From Flavobacteriales bacterium UBA1995 (GTDB taxonomy: Bacteria > Bacteroidota > Bacteroidia > Flavobacteriales_D > Sanyastnellaceae): DNA of 11,835 nt. The number at the start of each line of letters is the position of its first letter. Positions within the stretch are counted from its first letter, which is position 1. Location of the stretch: the NCBI GenBank assembly GCA_002336475.1, contig DDCX01000035.1, positions 5,655 to 17,489 on the forward strand, in the 5' to 3' direction. The notes beneath the pieces are model-generated. The model was given only the letters and a program-made list of their open reading frames with translations. It did no database searches and was not told where the DNA came from. Shown here one piece after another: positions 1-6,695 of the stretch. A program made the translations under genes and the position numbers.

Positions 1-2922
1 TTAGGGGTTCATTCACAAGTGAACCTTTTGGGAGACTCTCCTTTGTCAACAGCTACTCCTACATTCTCTTCAGCGAACCACGGACTCTCACCGACAGGCT
101 TGTGGAGCAATACGGCGTCGCCATTGCCGACGAACGCTTGGTGGCAGAACCTGGCCTTAGGAGGAGGAGGATTGACGGTGAACACCCTTCCTTACTTGGT
201 GCAGGTCGACAACAGTGCGTTGCGCTTCGGGTTTCCAGAAAAGGTGGTGGGCGCGAATTTTATCATCACCACATTTACAGACAACCTCAATTTGGGTGCT
301 GTCGGTGGGCTTCCAGCCCGTCAGATTACCGATTACGGACCGTTGCATGTGCGGATTGATTGGGGTTCAGGACCGGGGTCCATGCACGCCAACCTTGTGC
401 GTGGTCAACCCTATATGACTGCGCATTACAATGGCCTCACTCCACGAGTGGGAACAGTGCATGCCATCACCAGCCTGAACGGAGGACCGACCAGTGCATC
501 GGTGACGGGCACCAAGTTCGTATTGCAACTCAACAACGGTCAGACTTGGATCGTCTACACGTCATCGGCAGTGACCATGAACGTGTCGGGTGGAGCGCTC
601 GTGGCCTCAGGCTCGTTTACCGGTACAGTGCGCGCGGCGCTTTCACAGGGGGGTGACGAGGCAGTGCTCGATGCGCACGCTGGAAGGATACCCGTCGGAG
701 GAGAGGTTGTTGCCACCGCCACTGGAGACATGGGTGAGTTGGTTTTTGACTGGGAGACCCAAGGCAGTGGCCCATTGTTGATGCTCGCCTTGCCGCATCA
801 CATGGATGTGCTCACGTCGCCAGCGACACCTGGCTTGGTGCGCAATACTTTGAAGGGTGACATGACGGGCGTATCTGGGCTGTCTTGGACCATGGAGGAG
901 CCCCTGACCACCATTGGATTTGAGTCGCCAAATGGCATTGAGCCGGCATTGGAGCAAGACGTTCGGAATGCCCTTGCACAGGATGTGGGCTTTTCAGTAA
1001 CGGCGCCGGACCCTTATTTCGGGGGCAAGCAGTTTTCTGCTTTGGCGCGGCTCGCGTTGATCGCCGATGAGTTGGGAGAGACCTCCTTGGCCAACGGTTA
1101 CCGGAACACCTTGGGTTCAGCCCTTGAGCAGCGTCTGGCAGGTCAGGATGGCGACCCGCTGTTGTACGACAATACCTGGGGTGGATTGGTGGTTTCCTCT
1201 GGCCTGAACAACCCTGGAGCAGCGTTTGGACAGGGCTATTACAACGACCACCACTTCCATTACGGCTATTGGATATACGCTGCGGCGGCCATGGCCAAAG
1301 ACAACCCTGCTTGGGTTTCTCAGTGGGGTGATGAGGTCATGGACCTTATCCGTGACATCGCCGAGCCTTCAGGGGCAGACCCTCATTACGGATATATGCG
1401 CAACAAGGATTGGTTTGTAGGCCATTCTTGGGCTGCAGGTTTGTTTGAGTTTGGTGATTCGCGAAACCAAGAAAGCTCTTCAGAAGCGGTCAATGCTTGG
1501 TATGGCGTTTACTTGTATGGCTTGGCCATTGAGGACGACCGGATTCGGGACCTCGGCCGGATGATGCTCGCTACCGAGTTGCGGGCCACATGGAAGTACT
1601 GGCAAATCAATGCGGGCGAGGGCATATATCCGGAGCCGTTCGCCTCGAACAAAGTGGTGGGCATTTTGTGGGGGACCAAGGTGGACTACACCACCTTTTT
1701 TGGAGCAAACGTAGAATTCATTCATGGCATTCAAATGTTGCCGTACACCCCCATCACGGAGGAATTGTTACGGGCGGAGTGGATTGAAGAAGAGTATCCT
1801 GTGGTTTCCAGCGCTCTTGGGAATTCAGGCCTGGGTGAAGGGTGGAAGGGGTTCATTTACATGGCCCATGCTGTGATTGACCCTGATGCGGCTTGGAGCG
1901 AGGCAGCTACCCTAACGGGTTACGATGATGGCAATTCGAAAACCAACACCTTGTATTGGCTGGCCACCCGGCCAGGGATAGGTGACGGCACAGGCGGTGG
2001 TGGCGGTGGTGGTGGCGGCACGGTGACCGGTTGTACGGACCCGTCAGCCATCAATTACGCATTGAATGCCACCATCGACGATGGCTCTTGCATTTTCCCC
2101 GTCACCCTGTCGGTGGACATGAACGACCCTTCATCGCCCGACGGCCCCATTTATTTAGCGGGGACGTTTAACGGTTGGAATGCGGGATCGGACCCTTTGT
2201 CTGACCCTGATGGAGATGGCATTTGGACCATCACGATGAACTGGCCGCAGAGTTTACAGGAGTACAAATTCACCACTTTCGACTGGGGCGTTTCGGAGCA
2301 GTTTGCTGGAGGTGAGTTCTGTACGTTGACCACTGGAGAATTCGTCAACCGCGTGTTGACGGTGGATGGCGCTATCGTCATGCCAGCGGTGTGTTGGGAA
2401 AGCTGTGAAGTCTGTGTGGGCGGCTGTCCAGCAGACGCGGACGATGATGGCATTTGCGACAACGTTGACCCTTGTGTCGGCGTGTTGGATGCTTGCGGAG
2501 TATGCAACGGGCCAGGTGCGGTCTATGACTGTGGGTGTGCGGACATCCCTTCAGGGGACTGCGACTGCAATGGCAACGAGCTCGATGTTCTCGGGGTCTG
2601 CGGTGGCGGTTGCACAGCTGACGCTGATGGAGATGGCATATGCGATGATGTCGACCCTTGTGTGGGCGCATACGATGCTGTGGGCACTTGCAATGGCTCT
2701 TGCCAGAGCGACACGAATGACAACGGCATTTGTGACCAAGATGATGTGGCTGGTTGCACTTACCCTGGAGCTCTGAATTATGCTTCTGGTGCTACTATGG
2801 ACAACGGCAGTTGTGAATTTGACCTGTCTTCCACTTGCCCATCCGATGTGAACCAAGACGGTTTGGTTGGCGTGTCGGACATATTGCTCATCTTGTCTGC
2901 ATTCGGTCAGACGTGTGATTGA
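1..2922 (+). CDS. Secreted GH81 endo-beta-1,3-glucanase, multidomain (5' end outside window)
   Basis: This enzyme would hydrolyse internal beta-1,3-glucosidic bonds of laminarin-like glucans outside the cell. The frame is open to base 1. The first codons read LGVHSQVNLLGD, so VHS|Q looks like a signal peptidase I site and the true start lies upstream; GTG at 19 is not a credible start. Residues below are counted from base 19. The N-terminal beta-sandwich opens with NAWWQNLALGGG, and the helical catalytic part follows to about residue 655. The GH81 signature is clear: YYNDHHFHYGYW (acid Asp410, codon 1246), RNKDWFVGHSWAAGLF, and RNQESSSEAVNAWYG (Glu485, codon 1471, probable base; Glu489 also conserved). 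Next come a nine-glycine linker, a GCTDP repeat, a CBM48/E-set-like sandwich (about 694-800, LAGTFNGWN), cysteine-rich DxDxDGICD repeats and a terminal DVNQDGLVGVSD EF-hand. No type IX secretion CTD is recognisable. The family call is firm; the tail's role is unknown. Confidence 0.93.
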   Translation, partial: LGVHSQVNLLGDSPLSTATPTFSSANHGLSPTGLWSNTASPLPTNAWWQNLALGGGGLTVNTLPYLVQVDNSALRFGFPEKVVGANFIITTFTDNLNLGAVGGLPARQITDYGPLHVRIDWGSGPGSMHANLVRGQPYMTAHYNGLTPRVGTVHAITSLNGGPTSASVTGTKFVLQLNNGQTWIVYTSSAVTMNVSGGALVASGSFTGTVRAALSQGGDEAVLDAHAGRIPVGGEVVATATGDMGELVFDWETQGSGPLLMLALPHHMDVLTSPATPGLVRNTLKGDMTGVSGLSWTMEEPLTTIGFESPNGIEPALEQDVRNALAQDVGFSVTAPDPYFGGKQFSALARLALIADELGETSLANGYRNTLGSALEQRLAGQDGDPLLYDNTWGGLVVSSGLNNPGAAFGQGYYNDHHFHYGYWIYAAAAMAKDNPAWVSQWGDEVMDLIRDIAEPSGADPHYGYMRNKDWFVGHSWAAGLFEFGDSRNQESSSEAVNAWYGVYLYGLAIEDDRIRDLGRMMLATELRATWKYWQINAGEGIYPEPFASNKVVGILWGTKVDYTTFFGANVEFIHGIQMLPYTPITEELLRAEWIEEEYPVVSSALGNSGLGEGWKGFIYMAHAVIDPDAAWSEAATLTGYDDGNSKTNTLYWLATRPGIGDGTGGGGGGGGGTVTGCTDPSAINYALNATIDDGSCIFPVTLSVDMNDPSSPDGPIYLAGTFNGWNAGSDPLSDPDGDGIWTITMNWPQSLQEYKFTTFDWGVSEQFAGGEFCTLTTGEFVNRVLTVDGAIVMPAVCWESCEVCVGGCPADADDDGICDNVDPCVGVLDACGVCNGPGAVYDCGCADIPSGDCDCNGNELDVLGVCGGGCTADADGDGICDDVDPCVGAYDAVGTCNGSCQSDTNDNGICDQDDVAGCTYPGALNYASGATMDNGSCEFDLSSTCPSDVNQDGLVGVSDILLILSAFGQTCD
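1993..2019 (+). repeat. Nine-codon glycine linker (GGC/GGT run)
   Basis: Nine consecutive glycine codons, a mix of GGC and GGT, join the GH81 catalytic part to the accessory domains. It is a flexible interdomain linker. The near-perfect trinucleotide run could change length by slippage without breaking the frame. Confidence 0.9.
2029..2097 (+). repeat. GCTDP…DGSC repeat, copy 1
   Basis: A 23-codon unit starts GCTDPSAINY and ends DDGSCIF. It matches the short Cys-bracketed repeat seen in many secreted Flavobacteriales proteins. It sits between the glycine linker and the carbohydrate-binding-like domain. The second copy, at 2752-2820, has exactly the same length. Confidence 0.85.
2422..2481 (+). 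repeat. Thrombospondin-type-3-like calcium repeat, copy 1
   Basis: This 20-codon unit contains CPADADDDGICDNVDPCVG. The alternating aspartates between two cysteines are typical of TSP3-like calcium-binding repeats. It is closely similar to the unit at 2608-2667. A third, degenerate unit (QSDTNDNGICDQDD) follows at about 2695-2751. Confidence 0.8.
2608..2667 (+). repeat. Thrombospondin-type-3-like calcium repeat, copy 2
   Basis: This 20-codon unit contains CTADADGDGICDDVDPCVG and is nearly the same as copy 1 in protein and DNA. The stretch between the copies (DACGVCNG … CDCNGNELD … GVCGGGC) is a cysteine-dense spacer. Together the two copies form a calcium- and probably disulfide-stabilised stalk. 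Confidence 0.8.
2752..2820 (+). repeat. GCTDP…DGSC repeat, copy 2 (GCTYP variant)
   Basis: A 23-codon unit reads GCTYPGALNY at its start and DNGSCEF at its end, aligning without gaps to the copy at 2029-2097. It precedes the terminal EF-hand at 2845-2880. Confidence 0.85.
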
Positions 2923-2945
2923 GCGAACTTGAAATAGACCTTACG

Positions 2946-2973
2946 AAAAAGCCCGGCATTTGCCGGGCTTTTT
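2946..2973. terminator. Bidirectional intrinsic terminator shared by GH81 gene and tRNA-Cys
   Basis: A perfect GC-rich 7-bp stem (GCCCGGC at 2951-2957, GCCGGGC at 2962-2968) with a 4-nt loop ATTT is flanked by five A on the left and five T on the right. Either strand therefore gives a hairpin followed by a U-run. It lies 23 nt after the GH81 stop and 2 nt beyond the encoded CCA end of the convergent tRNA, so it can end both transcripts. Confidence 0.95.
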
Positions 2974-2975
2974 GT

Positions 2976-3049
2976 TGGAGGTCTGGAGCGGATTCGAACC
3001 GCTGTAGCAGCTTTTGCAGAGCTGAGCCTAGCCACTCGGCCACCAGACC
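2976..3049 (-). tRNA. tRNA-Cys (anticodon GCA), CCA encoded
   Basis: The minus-strand reading folds as a complete cloverleaf. The acceptor stem pairs GGTCTGG (3043-3049) with CCAGACC (2980-2986). The D arm is GCC/GGC. The anticodon stem is CAGCT/AGCTG with loop CTGCAAA, giving anticodon GCA (plus-strand 3015-3017). A 4-nt variable loop follows, then T arm AGCGG/CCGCT with TTCGAAT. The discriminator base is U73, a known identity element for cysteinyl-tRNA synthetase, followed by encoded CCA at 2976-2978. Without CCA the gene spans 2979-3049 (71 nt). Confidence 0.97.
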
Positions 3050-3074
3050 AGTTTTCCCCACCGTTGCGGGGATG

Positions 3075-3082
3075 CAAATATA
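3075..3082 (-). promoter_or_regulatory. Bacteroidota-type -7 box upstream of tRNA-Cys
   Basis: The minus strand reads TATATTTG, an exact match to the Bacteroidota -7 consensus TAnnTTTG, about 26 nt upstream of the tRNA 5' end. Transcription would start a few bases downstream and leave a short leader. No clear -33 TTG/TTTG box is seen at the expected spacing, which lowers confidence. Confidence 0.6.
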
Positions 3083-3126
3083 CGGAAGGTGTACCGCAGG
3101 GTTTCATTCCGTCTAATTTTCGTGCT

Positions 3127-3990
3127 GTGGAAAGGAGGGAAGCAAGGGATTCTGCATGGCGCGCATGGCCAGCCAATGTGTTGACGCTCACGAATCTGGG
3201 GGCGGGTGCATTGGTGTGTTGGTGGGCCGCATCGGAGTTCGATTTAGGTTGGTCACCGGCCGAATGGTTGGCTTCTTTGGGGCTCTTGGAGCCGTGGATG
3301 GACCTGACGGGCGCGAAGGAAAGACGCGTTGCGGGCATCCAATGGATGCTGCTGGTATGGATGTTCGGTCAGTTGTGTGACTTGCTCGATGGAGCTGTGG
3401 CCCGACGAATGGGCGCTCAGAATGGGCAAGGTGCCATGCTGGATTCCATGGCCGATTTGATTTCTGCTGGTCTTGCACCTGCTTTTGTAGGAATGGCCTT
3501 GATGATGGAATGGCAGGCGATCGGATTCTTTCCCGAGGGCTTGGGGAAGGTCACCTTGTTGCCTCTATTGGTGGTCATGGCAGCGGCTTGGCGGCTGGCC
3601 CGGTTTTCATTGGAGTCAACTTCTGAGGCCAACCCTGAGGATCAAAATCAGATGGGCTTCAAGGGAATTCCCGCTCCATTTGCCGCCTTGTATTGGGGTG
3701 GGTTGTTGTTGATTTGGTCGCAATGCTCAGGGACTGAGGGCGACTGGCTGTGGACTTTGGGCCTTTTGGGGGCGACCCTCTTGCCTTTGGGAATGGTGTC
3801 CAGCCTGCCACAAGCAGGCTTCAAACATTGGGGGTCTGACAAGAGGTGGGATGCGGTGCGTTTGGGCTGGCTGTCGGTGGCGCTGTTGGTTTGTCTCTTT
3901 TTGAGGCCTGCCGGTGTTGTTGTTGCCTTAATTTCGTATCCGTTGCTTGGGGCCATCAGCCATCTGCTCCTTTCAAAGAAATCGCACTGA
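3127..3990 (+). CDS. pssA: CDP-diacylglycerol–serine O-phosphatidyltransferase (phosphatidylserine synthase)
   Basis: This integral membrane enzyme would transfer the phosphatidyl group from CDP-diacylglycerol to serine, giving phosphatidylserine, the precursor of phosphatidylethanolamine. With GTG 3127 as start it has 287 residues. The complete CDP-alcohol phosphatidyltransferase motif D-x2-D-G-x2-A-R-x8-G-x3-D-x3-D is present: Asp85, Asp88, Gly89, Ala92, Arg93, Gly102, Asp106, Asp110. WRLARF (155-160) and FKGIPAPFAAL (178-188) match the serine-type branch. Several hydrophobic membrane segments follow. About 35 soluble residues (36-70) separate the first two membrane segments, which seems long for the family. 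The start is uncertain: no in-frame ATG lies near, TTG 3064 overlaps the tRNA promoter, and GTG 3178 would cut off the conserved Pro before NVLTLTN. It probably forms an operon with purS, 2 nt downstream. Confidence 0.9.
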   Translation: MERREARDSAWRAWPANVLTLTNLGAGALVCWWAASEFDLGWSPAEWLASLGLLEPWMDLTGAKERRVAGIQWMLLVWMFGQLCDLLDGAVARRMGAQNGQGAMLDSMADLISAGLAPAFVGMALMMEWQAIGFFPEGLGKVTLLPLLVVMAAAWRLARFSLESTSEANPEDQNQMGFKGIPAPFAALYWGGLLLIWSQCSGTEGDWLWTLGLLGATLLPLGMVSSLPQAGFKHWGSDKRWDAVRLGWLSVALLVCLFLRPAGVVVALISYPLLGAISHLLLSKKSH

Positions 3991-3992
3991 AT

Positions 3993-4259
3993 ATGCACTT
4001 CCACGCGGCCATTGACATTCTCCCCCTACCTGGCCTCCTTGACCCACAGGGCAAGGCGGTGACGAACAACCTTCCCAACATTGGTTTGGGGCAGCTCACG
4101 AATGTTCGGATCGGCAAGCACATCACCCTTGACATCGAAGCAGATACCCGCGAGGATGCGGAGCGTTTGGTAGGTGAAGCGTGTGAAAAGCTGTTGGCCA
4201 ACCCCATCATGGAGCGTTTTGAGTTCCGGGTGTTCACCGCAGAGGAAGCCGCACTTTAA
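3993..4259 (+). CDS. purS: Phosphoribosylformylglycinamidine synthase subunit PurS
   Basis: PurS is the small subunit that bridges PurL and PurQ in the three-part FGAM synthase. That enzyme uses glutamine and ATP to convert FGAR to FGAM, the fourth step of purine synthesis, in the cytosol. The 88-residue product fits the usual PurS length of about 80-90. Typical features are an N-terminal strand (AAIDILPLPGLLDPQGKAV), the central NLGL-type stretch as LPNIGLGQLTNVRIGKHITL, and a C-terminal helix and strand with LLANPIMERFEF. The start is ATG 3993, 2 nt after the pssA stop, which implies co-transcription and probable translational coupling. No clear Shine-Dalgarno sequence precedes it. No purQ or purL lies in the window. 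Confidence 0.9.
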   Translation: MHFHAAIDILPLPGLLDPQGKAVTNNLPNIGLGQLTNVRIGKHITLDIEADTREDAERLVGEACEKLLANPIMERFEFRVFTAEEAAL

Positions 4260-4384
4260 CAGCCCCCTTCTTTTTTTGCTGCGCGGAAGCTGACCGGGCT
4301 TGATGTCGTTTTGCCCAAGTGCACATTCAGACCCGTGTAGACAGGTTTGGGTATGCCCAGTTAAAGCGACACACCCTTTTGCTC

Positions 4385-4392
4385 TACTTTGC
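4385..4392 (+). promoter_or_regulatory. Probable promoter -7 box of ptrB
   Basis: TACTTTGC resembles the Bacteroidota -7 box with one base fewer between TA and TTTG. It lies 30 nt upstream of the chosen ptrB ATG. TTAA at 4361-4364, 20 nt upstream, is a partial -33 match. The rest of the 162-nt gap after purS shows no gene and no convincing terminator. Confidence 0.4.
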
Positions 4393-4421
4393 AACGATTC
4401 CCTAAGATTCATATCCACTTC

Positions 4422-6614
4422 ATGAGCCGTTTTTCTCCCTGTTTGGCGCTGCTTTGCGCCGCTACCTTTGCCGCCTGTTCAACCACGGATTCCGAGATGC
4501 ACAATTCTGAAATGCCCGCAGCCCCTGATGCTAAAAAGATTCCTTTGGAGTTGACGGATCACGGGGATACCCGCGTCGATGACTACTTCTGGATGCGCTT
4601 GAGCGACGAGCAGAAAAAAGCAGAAACTCCAGATGCCCAAACGCAGGATGTACTGGATTACCTGACTGAAGAAAACGCCTACATCGATGGAGCCTTGGCA
4701 CACACCAAGGACCTGCAAGATCAGCTGTTCGATGAAATTGTAGGTCGGATTAAAAAGGACGACCGCAGTGTTCCGGTCAAGGACCGCGGGTATTGGTATT
4801 ACACCCGCTATGAAGAGGGCAAGGAGTACGCCATCAATTGCCGGAAGCCTGCTGGTGATGAGACAAAATATGAGGAATGTGGTGGTGAGGAAGAGGTCAT
4901 GATGGACCAAAATGTCATGGCCGAAGGGCATGATTACTTCTCTCTGGGGGGCATGCGTGTGAGCGATGACAACAACCTGTTGGCCTTTGCGGTGGATACA
5001 GTGAGCCGACGTCAGTACACCGTGCATTTCAAGGACTTGTCTACCGGTGAGATTTTGGCCGATGAGATTCCCTTGACCACAGGCGGCGCCACTTGGGCCG
5101 CTGACAACAAGACGGTATTCTATACGCGGAAGGACGAGCAGACTTTGCGGAGCAATCAGGTGTTCCGCCATGTGTTGGGGACCTCGGTTGAGGATGACGT
5201 TTTGGTGTTTGAAGAGGAGGACGAGACGTTTGCTTGTGGGGTTTACCGCACCAAGAGCGATGCTTACTTGGTGATTTACACCTCTCAGACATTGTCTCAG
5301 GAGTACCGGGTGCTGGCGGCCGATGACCCCACTGGGGAGTGGAAGGTATTTCAGCCCCGTGAGCGCGACCTCGAATACGGCATCAGCCATTACGGAGACC
5401 ATTTCTATGTCGTCACCAACCTCGACGCCAAGAACTTCCGCCTGATGAAGACCCCGGTGAACGCCACGACCAAGGACAACTGGGAGGAGGTCATCCCGCA
5501 CAGGGACGATGTGTTGCTCGAAGGCATTGAGATTTTCAAGGACTTCCTCGTTGTAGAAGAGCGCAAGAATGGCCTCAACCAGATTCGGATCAAAAGCTGG
5601 GACGGAGCCAAGGATGAATACTTGGAGTTCAATGACCCTGCCTATACCTGTGGTACGGGCTCGAACCCCGACTTCAACACTGAGATTTTGCGGTTTGGCT
5701 ACAGTTCCATGACCACGCCGAGCAGTTCCTATGACCACAACATGCGGACCGGTGAGCGGACTCTGCTCAAGCAACAGGAAGTCGTCGACGAGAACTTTTC
5801 TCCGGACAACTACACTTCAGAGCGCCTCATGGTGGAGGTCCGCGACGGGGTCAAAGTACCGGTGAGCGTGGTGTACCGGAAGGGCACAGAGCGCAACGGA
5901 AACAACCCTTTCCTGCTCTATGCATACGGCAGCTATGGCAACAGTTTGGACCCTTATTTCTCGAGTGTTCGCCTGTCATTGCTGGACCGCGGATTCGTTT
6001 ATGCCATCGCACACATCCGTGGAGGTCAAGAGATGGGACGCCAATGGTATGAAGACGGTAAGCTGCTGAAGAAGCAGAACACCTTCAATGACTTTGAAGA
6101 CGTGGGCCGTGCGATGGTGGAGAGGAAGTACACATCACCCGAGCACCTCTACGCCATGGGCGGTTCTGCAGGAGGTCTGTTGATGGGTGCTGTGATGAAC
6201 CAAGCGCCAGACCTGTTTAATGGGGTTGTAGCCGCTGTCCCATTTGTGGACGTCATCAACACCATGCTCGACGAGACCATTCCGTTGACCACCTTTGAAT
6301 TTGACGAGTGGGGAAACCCCAAGAACGAGGAGTACTACCGCTACATGAAGTCATACAGTCCGTATGACCAAGTGAAGGCGCAGGAATACCCCAATACATT
6401 GGTGACCACAGGGTATTGGGACAGCCAAGTGCAGTATTGGGAGCCCGCGAAATGGGTGGCCAAGTTGCGCGACTACCACCAGGGCGAAAACCTTTTGCTC
6501 TTCCATACCAATATGGATGCAGGGCACGGTGGACAGTCTGGCCGTTTCCGCCGTTACCGTGAAACCGCATTGGAGTATGCCTTCATGATGGACTTGGAGG
6601 GCATTACCGAATAA
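4422..6614 (+). CDS. ptrB: Oligopeptidase B (protease II, S9A serine peptidase), lipoprotein form
   Basis: This is a prolyl-oligopeptidase-family serine peptidase that would cut short peptides after Arg or Lys. The product has 730 residues: a seven-bladed propeller part, then an alpha/beta-hydrolase domain over about the last 250. Catalytic residues are Ser582 (GGSAGG), Asp667 (GYWDSQVQYW) and His702 (AGHGGQSGRF). Their spacing, 85 and 120 from Ser, equals that of E. coli PtrB (532, 617, 652). The acidic S1 residues that give basic specificity are kept as Glu626 and Asp628 in FEFDEWGNP. ATG 4422 gives MSRFSPCLALLCAATFAAC, a lipoprotein signal with lipid-bearing Cys19, so the enzyme is probably membrane-anchored in the envelope, unlike the cytosolic enterobacterial form. 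TTG 4389 was rejected because it lies in the promoter-like box. It appears monocistronic. Confidence 0.95.
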   Translation: MSRFSPCLALLCAATFAACSTTDSEMHNSEMPAAPDAKKIPLELTDHGDTRVDDYFWMRLSDEQKKAETPDAQTQDVLDYLTEENAYIDGALAHTKDLQDQLFDEIVGRIKKDDRSVPVKDRGYWYYTRYEEGKEYAINCRKPAGDETKYEECGGEEEVMMDQNVMAEGHDYFSLGGMRVSDDNNLLAFAVDTVSRRQYTVHFKDLSTGEILADEIPLTTGGATWAADNKTVFYTRKDEQTLRSNQVFRHVLGTSVEDDVLVFEEEDETFACGVYRTKSDAYLVIYTSQTLSQEYRVLAADDPTGEWKVFQPRERDLEYGISHYGDHFYVVTNLDAKNFRLMKTPVNATTKDNWEEVIPHRDDVLLEGIEIFKDFLVVEERKNGLNQIRIKSWDGAKDEYLEFNDPAYTCGTGSNPDFNTEILRFGYSSMTTPSSSYDHNMRTGERTLLKQQEVVDENFSPDNYTSERLMVEVRDGVKVPVSVVYRKGTERNGNNPFLLYAYGSYGNSLDPYFSSVRLSLLDRGFVYAIAHIRGGQEMGRQWYEDGKLLKKQNTFNDFEDVGRAMVERKYTSPEHLYAMGGSAGGLLMGAVMNQAPDLFNGVVAAVPFVDVINTMLDETIPLTTFEFDEWGNPKNEEYYRYMKSYSPYDQVKAQEYPNTLVTTGYWDSQVQYWEPAKWVAKLRDYHQGENLLLFHTNMDAGHGGQSGRFRRYRETALEYAFMMDLEGITE

Positions 6615-6656
6615 AAGAGGCGCCGTTTAGGCTTCTGTTGTCAGTGTTTTCTGAAG

Positions 6657-6684
6657 TGCAGATGGATTGAAACCTCTGCAGATG
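6657..6684. repeat. Short direct repeat upstream of the lipoprotein gene
   Basis: TGCAGATG occurs at 6657-6664 and again at 6677-6684, exactly 20 bp apart, within the 81-bp gap after ptrB and just before the start at 6696. The spacing near two helical turns could suit a dimeric regulator, but a chance repeat is possible. No convincing -7 box was found in this gap. Confidence 0.3.
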
Positions 6685-6695
6685 AGGGACGTAAA

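Noticed and set aside
2366..2856. Several overlapping open frames on both strands in the cysteine-rich tail
   Set aside because: They are shadows of the repetitive, stop-poor GH81 C-terminus. Their products are low-complexity and match nothing.
3156..3380. ATG with an upstream AGGAGG (3133-3138) opening a 74-codon frame inside pssA
   Set aside because: The frame conflicts with a well-supported PssA reading and has no domain, and Shine-Dalgarno signals are unreliable in Bacteroidota.
3846..3992. Upstream extension of the purS frame into the end of pssA
   Set aside because: The extra residues are a cysteine-rich shadow of PssA. Known PurS proteins start near MHFHAAIDI, matching ATG 3993.
4260..4300. 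T-run at 4271-4277 after purS as a possible terminator
   Set aside because: No GC-rich stem precedes the T-run on the plus strand, so an intrinsic terminator is not supported.
4479..5774. Long open frame of 431 codons on the minus strand opposite ptrB
   Set aside because: It lies wholly antisense to a clear oligopeptidase B gene, shows no recognisable domain, and its openness follows from the codon bias of the sense gene.
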